A stretch of DNA of 64,000 nt from Hyaloscypha bicolor E (lineage: Eukaryota; Ascomycota; Leotiomycetes; Helotiales; Hyaloscyphaceae). Of this stretch, positions 55,755 to 64,000 are shown in pieces. Both the position numbers and the translations under genes were made by a program. Under the pieces are notes generated by a model. The model worked only from the letters and a program-made list of their open reading frames with translations, was not told the origin of the DNA and made no database searches. Where the stretch lies: positions 496,001 to 560,000 of the forward strand of contig NW_020194515.1 in assembly GCF_002865645.1 (NCBI RefSeq), written 5' to 3'. Each line of letters opens with the position of its first letter. The first letter of the stretch is position 1.

Positions 55755-58328
55755 ATGTTCGGTTTTGGAAGCGGGAAGTCAGCATACCCCTCCCTACACG
55801 CTGCAACGAACGTTACGAGATCATCTAAAATAGATAGCGCCTCATCGGCCGCGAAGAACGAATCGACAACGTCTCCAGATTTCCTTGAACCTGCGATCGA
55901 TGGACCGCCTTCCCCCGAGCGGATACGTGCCTATACTGAGCAGATGAAGAGGAGCTCAATCTTTGGCAATAACTCGAGGACTAATACCTTCTCATCAGCA
56001 ACGTCTTCCTCCCGTTCCCGTGAGTCGACGGCTCCTTCGACGGATAATCCGAGCTTGTCTCGAAGGTCCTCGAACCGGTCGAATACAAGCAGCATGCCGT
56101 CAGTTCGGTCTGAACGGCCGGAGAGTGTCGCACTATTTGGTTCGATATTTTCCAGAGCGGGGAGGAAAGTGAGAAGGGATAGTGATGCCGCGGGCTTGAA
56201 TCGTTCATCTTCTTCACTTGTGATTTCAACTGTTGGAAAGTCGACATTTGGGGAAGGATCGGCGAGGGAGCACTACTATGGCAAAGGACGAAGCCCGCGG
56301 AGGAAACACCTCATCTCTGGACCTTACAACTTCCAACATGTCACTCATACCCGACAGGACCATCTCCCGAATTTGGAACGCACAAGTCGAATGCAACTCG
56401 TGTCAGAGTTCTCAGCCATCCGAGCCTCTCAATCGCCAACTCACGGCGAGCTGAAAGGTATCCGGGCAGAAGACCTGCACTTTGAGAACTTTTCTTCCGA
56501 AGCAATCGATGTGTCTGAACAGCCAGTGCCTGCTCCGAAGTCTCCAAAGAGCCCTCGGCAGCGAAGTGTACTGCGCAAGTCGATCACCCCTCCTCAACCT
56601 CAGCGAGTGATGAGCTACGCCAAATCACATGACAATCTGAGAAGTCCTCCGCCTCGGCCACCACGGTCCCCTCTGTCACACGCATGTCCTATTGCACCGC
56701 CCGCTAGGACTTCCTCACGGACCGCTTCGATACTTTTCGATACCTTCGACCCCCTTGCCACCACCACTATTGAGCGCCCATACACGAACGGTGGATTCAG
56801 GAGAGCCGCACCCTTCAGTCTACCATCCCCAGCACCCCCCTCTTTGTCGTGGAATGAACAGCAAGACTGCAGCTCCAACCAACCATTGTCCCACGCTGTG
56901 ACAACCCCTGGAGACGAGGCATGGCCGTTGACGGCGTCACTCACCGGGAATTATGAGCTCGCAGATGTCGAGGAAGAGGATGAAGAGGTGGTGGCTAGGA
57001 AATCGAGGGTTTCGGTCGCAAGCTCTGAGCTGAGAATGTCCCAGTCGGTCCCGGCCCTACGACGACTTTCGTACGAACAGGCTAAGGATATGCTGGAGAA
57101 CCGTATGTCGACAACATTGGGACGCTCGCCTTCTGGAGAAACTGTGGTGCCCCGAAAAACGCCACTGTCGCCGGGCTTCCAATTGATACACGACTCATGG
57201 GAGGACGATATTGATTACTGTTATGAGCATGAAGTGGAGGCCGATTGTGATTACCAGTGGGATCGCTGTTCGGTCGAGGAAGATACAGTTATCAACGAGG
57301 CACCTCAGGCGCAACCGCAGCAGCAACCAATACTGGAGCTGCACCTTCAAGACGAGGAGCGCATCTACCACGGCCACTTCCGACCCTCTCTCCTCACTCC
57401 CACTCCATTCGACCTACCTGAGTTGTCGCCAATGTCCAACACCTCAACCGCTTCGTCCCATCCACGCACTCCCTCTGACTTCTTGCGACCAAGCCATGTG
57501 CGCTCTCCTTCGCACGCCTCGTCGTTCAAAGAATCTCATGGTTTCCATCTCTCACCCACGCTTCTCATTCCAACTGACTTTCAGTTGCAAATGGAACAGG
57601 ATGAGATTTATCATGAGCAATACAACACACAGCCTGATTCGGCCTCTATTTTTGTTCAAGATCCGTACCAACATTCGATCTCCCCAATCGACGAGGGCAC
57701 TTCGAGTACTGCCTCATATCGGTCGTCCAATTTCTCACGTGGTTCAGCACGTAGCTCATCCAGCACACGCATGTCAGGGGCAAATTCAAGAGGCAGTCAG
57801 GATTCTATGATGTTACTTGGGCGCGCTGGAAATTTGAGTGAGGAGCATCGCAGTATAGGGTCTGCTTCTTCACTTCCTGACCTTATACCGTCAACCGCTC
57901 GTCAACCTGAGATTGAGTTTTCTGCCATGGTTGCTGGGTTACACATCTCTGACGCAAACATGGACTCAGCCCCAGCGCCTGAAGTTTCTGGTCCAGCACC
58001 AGCTCTCGCATCGCTGCAGCATCGACGGATCAAGTCGCTTGTCTTAGATGGACTTCGCAAAGGAGTAAACCATTTCCCACCCGCGGCCTCTCAAGCTTCG
58101 GTCAACGAGTCTGCCAATGCGAACGGAAATTTGAGCCCAGTTAAGGAGTCGTTTCCCCTTTCACCAAGTGGCGGGAAGGGACAAGGAAATATACACGGCA
58201 GAAAGACCTCGGCTCCTACAGTGAGCTCGGTGAAGGAATTCAAGGGTAGGGCCAGGGCTGCCACTTCAGCAGCAAATCTGCCTGGAGGAAAGAGAAGAGG
58301 AAGTTACATGTTGTTCCCGCAAGTTTGA
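55755..58328 (+). CDS. CRIB-motif protein, largely disordered (candidate Cdc42/Rac effector)
   Basis: A single frame of 857 residues from an ATG in AATATGTTCGG. Near residues 187-198 is ISGPYNFQHVTH, matching the CRIB/PBD consensus ISxPxxFxHxxH that binds GTP-loaded Cdc42/Rac. It is followed by a short basic/helical extension (LERTSRMQLVSEFSAIRASQ). No kinase domain or other catalytic module is present. The rest is Ser/Pro/Arg-rich with polyproline (PPPRPPRSPL), acidic patches (EEEDEEV), an EQAKDMLENRMSTTLGR helix and conserved-looking WEDDIDYCYEHEV. The likely role is in polarity or actin signalling at the cortex, read from the motif alone. The ordered blocks may bind other partners. Confidence 0.78.
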   Translation: MFGFGSGKSAYPSLHAATNVTRSSKIDSASSAAKNESTTSPDFLEPAIDGPPSPERIRAYTEQMKRSSIFGNNSRTNTFSSATSSSRSRESTAPSTDNPSLSRRSSNRSNTSSMPSVRSERPESVALFGSIFSRAGRKVRRDSDAAGLNRSSSSLVISTVGKSTFGEGSAREHYYGKGRSPRRKHLISGPYNFQHVTHTRQDHLPNLERTSRMQLVSEFSAIRASQSPTHGELKGIRAEDLHFENFSSEAIDVSEQPVPAPKSPKSPRQRSVLRKSITPPQPQRVMSYAKSHDNLRSPPPRPPRSPLSHACPIAPPARTSSRTASILFDTFDPLATTTIERPYTNGGFRRAAPFSLPSPAPPSLSWNEQQDCSSNQPLSHAVTTPGDEAWPLTASLTGNYELADVEEEDEEVVARKSRVSVASSELRMSQSVPALRRLSYEQAKDMLENRMSTTLGRSPSGETVVPRKTPLSPGFQLIHDSWEDDIDYCYEHEVEADCDYQWDRCSVEEDTVINEAPQAQPQQQPILELHLQDEERIYHGHFRPSLLTPTPFDLPELSPMSNTSTASSHPRTPSDFLRPSHVRSPSHASSFKESHGFHLSPTLLIPTDFQLQMEQDEIYHEQYNTQPDSASIFVQDPYQHSISPIDEGTSSTASYRSSNFSRGSARSSSSTRMSGANSRGSQDSMMLLGRAGNLSEEHRSIGSASSLPDLIPSTARQPEIEFSAMVAGLHISDANMDSAPAPEVSGPAPALASLQHRRIKSLVLDGLRKGVNHFPPAASQASVNESANANGNLSPVKESFPLSPSGGKGQGNIHGRKTSAPTVSSVKEFKGRARAATSAANLPGGKRRGSYMLFPQV

Positions 58329-59304
58329 GTTCACTAGATGGATTTCTTTATCCGGCGCACCGGTTGTATGGGAAGCTCGGAAGACCAAAAGCGAAGAGTG
58401 GGCGCTTCTGCCATTTCCGAGTTCTACGATTTGAATGTTTGATATGATTACATGGATTTCGTCTTTTGGGAATTGTGGTGTACAGGTATCACCGACCAGC
58501 TGGCGAGCTACAGCAAAGGAGGAGCAATTGGTTTGCATGGATTGTAGTACTATTCTTACCCTCTTTTTTCATTCTTGTTGGCGTAGCATTTTGGGATTGG
58601 TGTTGTTATATTGTTGATGGGTTGGGCTGGTATCCCAAAAGAGAATTATCATTATGGAGAAAGGGAATATAAAGGTTCGGAGCGGTAGCGAGGGCATTGG
58701 AAGGTTTGGCACGAGACGATGGACTGGGAGAGGTGACGAATTTGAGATGAATAGATAAGCATAGGAAGTGCATGCACCCTGGGAGTGGTGAAAGGAGCGT
58801 GTCTGGAATATCTTTATTGTTGGAACTTGAAATAGGGATGGCTTGTAAAATCTTTCTCATATTGTAAAAGAATGGTGGCATACTACCCAGAAAGACTACT
58901 TCAAAACCCAATATGCCCTGCTTTATGTTTATCCAATGAGGACTGCGGTGAACAGCCAAACACCTCAGGGTAGCGAGGCTGACAAGGCTGACTTCCTTGT
59001 ACCAGTCAGTATCACCAACCCTGAAGAAGGGCTGAACTTGATCAATACAGCTCGTACAAGCCTAATTTCAACTTGAGATATGGAGTGGTTCTGGTTGTGG
59101 ATAAGATCTTCCCCAATATGGAAGGTACCGAAATTCGGGCAGAACCCCACATTATCAGCACCGTGACACAGAAGCACGGCGAGCACATCCATCAACCTTT
59201 CTCCCCACTCAATGATTGCAAGGCCATCGGCGATCTTTCTTTTCAGCTGCCAAAAGATACCCAAGGTTTTTATACGCTCCTACTCAGTCACCACGCCTCT
59301 CAAA
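58329..59304. other. Intergenic; 5' region of the aminopeptidase gene
   Basis: No gene seen. The aminopeptidase frame happens to stay open upstream to 59073, but conserved sequence starts only at 59305. Confidence 0.5.
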
Positions 59305-60911
59305 ATGGCTTCGAAGGACATCAGTGCGGCACTTGCAAAGGTACACGACTTCATCGATTTCGTCAACGCTTCGCCAACTCGTACGTGATCCTGCTCCATC
59401 CCCGAGACTTGAAATCTGCTAAGATTGTTACAGCTTACCATGCCGTTGACTCTGCCGTCCAGCGACTGACAAAGGCCGGATTCCAAGAGATTAAAGAGCG
59501 AGACAGCTGGTCCTCGACTCTCCAGCCTGGCGGCAAATACTACCTTACACGAAACGGCTCCTCAATCGTCGCGTTCGGTATTGGCAAGAAATGGAAGGCG
59601 GGGAACCCGATCGCCATGGTGGGGGCACATACAGACTCATGCTGCCTCCGCTTGAAGCCAGTGAGCAAGAAGAGCGGTCATGGATTCATGCAAGTCGGTG
59701 TGGAGACATATGGTGGAGGGAAATGGCATACTTGGTTTGATCGAGATCTTAGTATTGCTGGCAGAGCTATGGTCAGGGATGGGAAGGGCAACTACATTCA
59801 GAAGCTCGTGAAGGTGGACCGGCCGATTTTGAGGATCCCCACCCTTGCAATCCACCTTGATCGCGAGACGAACTTTAATCCGAATAAGGAGACGGAGCTC
59901 TTTCCAATTGCTGGTCTTGTTGAGGCGGAGTTGAATCGGGCGGGCAAGAAGGGTGAAAAAAAAGCTGAAGATGAGAAGACATCCGCGTTGGAAAAGGAAG
60001 AAGAGGACTTTCAACCTCTCCAGACTATGTCTGAACGCCATCACCCTTATATTGTCAAACTCATTGCCGAGCATGCGGGGGCAGAAGTTGAAGACTTGGT
60101 TGATTTTGAGATCGTTTTATATGATACCCAAAAAGCATGCCTCGGCGGCCTCAACAACGAGCTCATCTTCTCTGCGCGGTTGGACAATTTAGGGATGACC
60201 TACTGCGCTGTCGAAGGAATCATAGAATCTCTCTCATCATCGTCGGCTCTCGAAAATGAGTCCAGCATTCGTCTCATTACCTGCTTCGACCACGAGGAAA
60301 TTGGAAGTACTTCAGCTCAGGGCGCTGCTTCGAATCTACTTCCAGCAGTCCTTCGTCGTCTCTCAGTGCTTCCTGCTCACCATGACACTGCATCAGATAA
60401 TTCGTACGTAAAGGTTCCCAGAGAGGCAGAGCTCGATATCTCTACCGCGTATGAACAGACTCTGTCCACTTCATTCTTGGTTTCTGCAGACATGGCTCAC
60501 TCGGTCAATCCCAACTATGCATCTAAATACGAATCAGATCACCGACCACAGATGAACAAAGGCACAGTCATCAAGGTCAATGCCAATCAACGTTATGCTA
60601 CGAACTCTCCTGGCATTGTTCTGTTACAGGAGGTCGCGCGAAGAGCAAAGCCAAGCCAAGACTCGACAACGTCAGCTGGCGTGCCTCTTCAACTCTTTGT
60701 TGTCCGCAACGACTCCAGCTGTGGAAGCACCATTGGCCCCATGCTATCTGCAGCGCTTGGAACACGTACCATCGATGTCGGCAACGCTCAGCTTTCTATG
60801 CATAGCATTCGAGAAACTGGAGGCACGTATGATGTGGAGCATGGAGTTAGGTTGTTCGAGTCCTTTTTCGAGCACTACACGGATCTGGAGGCTAAGATCC
60901 TTGTCGACTGA
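59305..60911 (+). CDS. M18 aspartyl aminopeptidase (DNPEP/Ape4-like)
   Basis: join(59305..59380, 59434..60911), 517 residues. The 53-bp intron (donor GTACGT, branch CTGCTAAG, acceptor ACAG) joins FVNASPTP to YHAVDSAVQRLTKAGFQEIK. Metal-binding and catalytic motifs of the M18 zinc peptidases are present: GAHTDSCCLRLKP (His91), ARLDNLGMT (bridging Asp), CFDHEEIGSTSAQGA (Glu-Glu), SADMAHSVNPNY (Asp), and a C-terminal MHSIRETGGTYDVEHG (His). The family removes N-terminal acidic residues; no signal peptide is seen, so a cytosolic enzyme like human DNPEP is likely, and yeast Ape4 reaches the vacuole by the Cvt route. A Lys/Glu-rich insert (about residues 215-240) is larger than usual. Confidence 0.93.
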
Positions 60912-61001
60912 ACTGTTCACGGCGTATCAGATACAGCGTTCGATAAGTCACTTAAGTGGAACTGTTATTGGGTCTCATTCGATTCATGATAGCGGCCAAT
61001 C

Positions 61002-62330
61002 TCATTCAATCCAAACCCCATCCTCGAAATATCCTCCTGCTTCACCATTTTGAATTCGCCCGTTCACCGTTTCCTCAGCGATTCCGCCCAATGGCGTCCT
61101 AATGGCAGCCAAAGGGTGGTTACTGCTTATCGCCCAGCGCGCTCTCAGTGTCTCAATATACCGGATCTTTTTCTTAGCACGCAAAACCTTCCGCATCATT
61201 ACATCATGCCACCGCCAATCCGACACTATATCTTGGCTCTTCTCCCAGAGATCTCCCGCAAAGTAGTCTACGATCCTCTTCCACACGCGTCCCAAGCGGT
61301 CATAATTGTCTTCGTCCTTATCTCCCCATTCCGACCACCCCCTCCCGTAAAGCCCCTTGCCTTGACAGTAGCCAATAACTTTGATAGACATTGTTTCCCA
61401 CGCGTCTACCTCTTTCTGAGTTTCGAGTTTTACTTCCACTGCATCTAGGCCCCCAACTCTCACTGTCTCGTCGACCAAGTCCGCCAGTTCCTCGACGTAT
61501 TCTGCCAGGAACCAATTCCTCCCGCTAGACATTTCCCTGGTTAGGTTTGCAGCATCCCACTTCCATTGCATCTCTGTCTTCCACTTCAAGAGTTTCTTTT
61601 CAAGCGTACTGCCTTCCTCTCCAGCGGTCGTCTCACTGGCATGCTTAGCCACAGGCAAGATCCAATCCACGATCTTGTTGGCATACGCAAAAGCCGTTTT
61701 TTGGATATAAACTTCCACCCAGTCATGAGCACTAGCCATAGCAGCCCCGAAATATTCATCTTCCAACTCGGTGATGTTGTCCTTAGTTGCTGTGTCGTCC
61801 TCGAAGGTCGTAAACCCCGGTTCTGTGTTTGATTTCTCGGCTTTCCTTTTCCTCTTAATGGCCCGTCCGGTTTGAGTTTCAGGTGGTGGCGTTGGTAATG
61901 TTCTTCGTGGTGCAGATGGCCGGTGGCAGGGGTTTGTGAAGATTATTTTTTTGTTGTTGTGTTGTGGGATGGTTAACCATGCTGTTGATGGCATTTCCAG
62001 TTCAGGGATGAAGGAAGGACTTGCTCGTAGGTGCTCCTGGGCCCCCCTGCCCCCTTCCGGGTTTGGTGTTCGTGATACTCGGAGCTCTGCTTGGGTTGAT
62101 GTGCTCTCTTCGTCTTTGTTTTGTTGTTGTTGCGAAATTGAGGATGGCTCCTCTGTTGTGTTCAATGCCGGGGTATCGTTGCTTCCCGTCAAATGTTCGT
62201 TGGTTGTTGGTGATGGATTCAAGTGCTGGCCTTGGAAGACCTCAACCCCATCTCTCTCGTGTGTTGTCTTAGTTCTTTTGGGTGATGGGGAATCAAGGTC
62301 TTCTGAAGTAAGTCTAATTCTTTTTGCCAT
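61002..62330 (-). CDS. Uncharacterised, probably nuclear protein
   Basis: A 442-residue intronless frame starting MAKRIRLTSEDLDSPSPKRT (good AAAATGG context); an upstream in-frame ATG at 62402 would add 24 residues. The N-terminal half is disordered with basic nuclear-localisation-like clusters (SPKRTK, AIKRKRKAEK), Gln and Ser runs. The C-terminal half (about 195-430) is Trp-rich and helical (DWVEVYIQKTAFAYANKIVD, KLLKWKTEMQWKWDAANLTR, RNWFLAEYVEELADLVDETV, WRWHDVMMRKVLRAKKKIRY). No known domain is recognised. The gene ends 90 bp from the stop of the convergent aminopeptidase gene. Function unknown. Confidence 0.65.
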   Translation of the reverse strand: MAKRIRLTSEDLDSPSPKRTKTTHERDGVEVFQGQHLNPSPTTNEHLTGSNDTPALNTTEEPSSISQQQQNKDEESTSTQAELRVSRTPNPEGGRGAQEHLRASPSFIPELEMPSTAWLTIPQHNNKKIIFTNPCHRPSAPRRTLPTPPPETQTGRAIKRKRKAEKSNTEPGFTTFEDDTATKDNITELEDEYFGAAMASAHDWVEVYIQKTAFAYANKIVDWILPVAKHASETTAGEEGSTLEKKLLKWKTEMQWKWDAANLTREMSSGRNWFLAEYVEELADLVDETVRVGGLDAVEVKLETQKEVDAWETMSIKVIGYCQGKGLYGRGWSEWGDKDEDNYDRLGRVWKRIVDYFAGDLWEKSQDIVSDWRWHDVMMRKVLRAKKKIRYIETLRARWAISSNHPLAAIRTPLGGIAEETVNGRIQNGEAGGYFEDGVWIE

Positions 62331-63771
62331 TTTGACCTTTGGTGTTGACTCTAACCGCTGTTGTTTTGGTATGGAGGAGTCGTCTTTTGTCGAAGTACGC
62401 ATATATCTCGATTGTTATATTTCTATACGAGAGATTAAGTGCCCTGAAGTTGCTCGTTCCGTCTAAAGTTCTAAACTCGTTCGAGATTTGCGTACTCGTC
62501 GTAGATGATGGTTGTCGTGGTATTTCTCGCAGCGTACGAGCTCCTCTTCGTCAGGTCAGAAGTCCCAGTGGGCTCGAGAACCGGTGAGATGGTCGGGGAA
62601 TCGGGCGTGTAGGAGAGGTAGGATGATGAAGACTGCAAGTAGAAATGATGTCAGGAATGTCGTTCTCCAACTGATAGGATTTTGACCGGATATATACGAA
62701 TATCGAGTGATTGATAGATTCGGGTTGCTTCTTTTTGTTGCTGAAGTTCTGAAATGTATTGATGAGTGCAAAGAATGCTGTGTGTGGGTAGATATCTGGA
62801 GAATCTTGCGAGAGACGACCGTTTTACATTATTATATGCATTTGGTGGGAGACAAAATTTATTGCCGAAGGCAAGGCCAGTCCCTTTGCGAATTTGAGTC
62901 ATATCATTCCTTCTGTTCTCTATTCTGGCTTCCCAGCCAAGTTCACGAACATGTACCAGTATGAATATTTTGTGGGTCATTTATTAGGGTTGGCATAGCG
63001 TTGCCGCAAGCTGGAGTCTAGGGGGGTCTATCTCTAGTTCCCGTAGGAACTTGAACTTTGCGCTAAACCACTCCGAATCTTCTTGAAATGGCGGATCGAG
63101 AAAAATCAGGTTAGAGAGTGCAAATGGCGCTCCCTGATTAGAGAATCAGTTATCATTTCTTTAGGGGGAAATACATCGTCTTTGATACCCAAAAACTCTG
63201 CCCCTTTTTAAGCGAGACTCGTAACTGACTCTAGGTTTGGTCGAGGAAGAGCACAGGCAAAGCCTAAGATTTCTCTGCCAAGCTATCTATTGCATCGAAC
63301 CAAACTTGCGGCCCAGAATTAAATTCTAGAACACTTCATTGTGTTCTACTTCCTGATCCATCGCTGTGAGCATCTGGCTGAAGTCTATTTCGGTGGTTCC
63401 ACGGTACGATTGCGGGAATAGGGCCCAAAGTTATATCACAACCCCAGTTTTTAACTAGGCCCACAGCGAACTCTGTCCGCATTCGAATAGATGGATGAAG
63501 GCAAGAGTTAAGAATGGCTCGTTTGGGCTGATGAAAAGATTGGATGAATCAGTACTTCGAACCAAAGTAGTTGGAAATTTCGTTGTCGACTGGCAGGCTT
63601 TTTTAAAACCCACCCTTCTGACTGCTTAGAAGGTTCTGTAACCATCCACACATACCAAATCTTACGATATATTACTGTTCAACCTTGCGACAAAACACTC
63701 TCACCAGAGCACATATATCAGTTGCATTGAACAGCCAACTCGAACCGCGTCAACAAACCCGAAAAACAACA
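62331..63771. other. Intergenic, right part of the window
   Basis: No convincing gene. A short minus-strand frame (62556-62771) holds a hydrophobic stretch (TFLTSFLLAVFIILPLL) that could be a small membrane peptide or an exon fragment, but there is no family support. Confidence 0.4.
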
Positions 63772-63930
63772 ATGGCATACTGGCGTAAAGTCACTCTCCC
63801 GGTCCCAGTCCTTGGCAACTGGGACACAATGCACAGTGGAAACCCAAAACCTACTACCGTCTTTGAGGATCTCGGAAAAACCAAGGCCAAGACGACTGGG
63901 TTGCTGAGTGCCGGAAAGAAGCCGAAATGA
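63772..63930 (+). CDS. Small hypothetical protein, 52 residues
   Basis: MAYWRKVTLPVPVLGNWDTM and a Lys-rich tail (KTKAKTTGLLSAGKKPK), with start context ACAATGG and a CA-rich leader ahead. The context and composition are better than those of random short frames, but it has no known domain, and 70 bases after its stop the window ends. It may be a small protein or a fragment of a longer gene. Confidence 0.35.
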   Translation: MAYWRKVTLPVPVLGNWDTMHSGNPKPTTVFEDLGKTKAKTTGLLSAGKKPK

Positions 63931-64000
63931 GACAAAGAACACTCGCCTGGATTGAGGACTTCATTGCACATCATCCGGAAGGACTCGTCGACAATACATT

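Noticed and set aside
59073..59304. Extension of the aminopeptidase frame upstream to 59073
   Set aside because: The upstream part has no family similarity, and reading straight through 59381-59433 bypasses a good intron; the conserved start is the ATG at 59305.
1..64000. CRISPR arrays, bacterial operons, prophage or rRNA operons
   Set aside because: No regularly spaced identical direct repeats with unique spacers, no ribosome-binding-site-led gene runs and no rRNA-like sequence; spliced eukaryotic genes dominate throughout.

Overview
The window looks like nuclear DNA of a filamentous ascomycete (Pezizomycotina). The genes are split by short introns (43-120 bp) with GT(A/G)AGT-type donors, CTAAY/CTGAY branch points and short acceptor tracts. 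The gene set is ascomycete-typical: SUR2, TCTP, the CTR9 and SNF2/STH1 genes, and a Cas1p-type O-acetyltransferase. Small lineage-variable BTB/POZ and 2EXR-like genes suggest a leotiomycete, but that placement is inference. Splice junctions below were read by eye from motif, reading phase and conserved protein context.

Layout: 0-2 kb is gene-poor and holds a tRNA-Arg-like relic. At 2.0-4.65 kb two adjacent plus-strand genes match the N-terminal/proline-rich part and the cysteine-protease-fold C-terminal part of the actin-patch AIM3/BBC1 family. At 4.9-10.1 kb is a BTB/POZ neighbourhood: one decayed copy on the minus strand, an intact gene, a frameshifted copy and a second intact gene, with tandem repeats on both sides of the last. 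TCTP (minus) and sphinganine C4-hydroxylase (plus) follow, divergently arranged. At 13-20 kb is a gene-poor, repeat-bearing tract with a broken 2EXR-like gene.

From 20 to 31 kb are a disordered Ser/Pro-rich protein and then three co-oriented genes: a GH127 beta-L-arabinofuranosidase-like enzyme, a secreted clan GH-A (GH39-like) hydrolase, and a regulator with two C2H2 fingers plus a Zn2Cys6 cluster. The secreted hydrolase has a fold-back element just upstream of its TATA box. The three genes could act in arabinose-containing hemicellulose use, which is inference from adjacency. A Cas1p-like membrane O-acetyltransferase follows on the minus strand.

From 36.9 to 64 kb are two small uncharacterised genes, a lipid-droplet-type alpha/beta hydrolase divergent from a bromodomain SNF2-family remodeller ATPase, the Paf1-complex subunit CTR9, a 5.8 kb tract without a credible gene, a CRIB-motif protein, an M18 aspartyl aminopeptidase, a nuclear-looking protein of unknown function and a small ORF near the right edge. 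The most notable signals are the possible split of AIM3/BBC1, the decaying BTB cluster, the fold-back element in the hydrolase promoter, a near-perfect 33/35 nt hairpin between the remodeller and CTR9 genes, and several unexplained repeat families. I did not find a clearly new multi-gene system.
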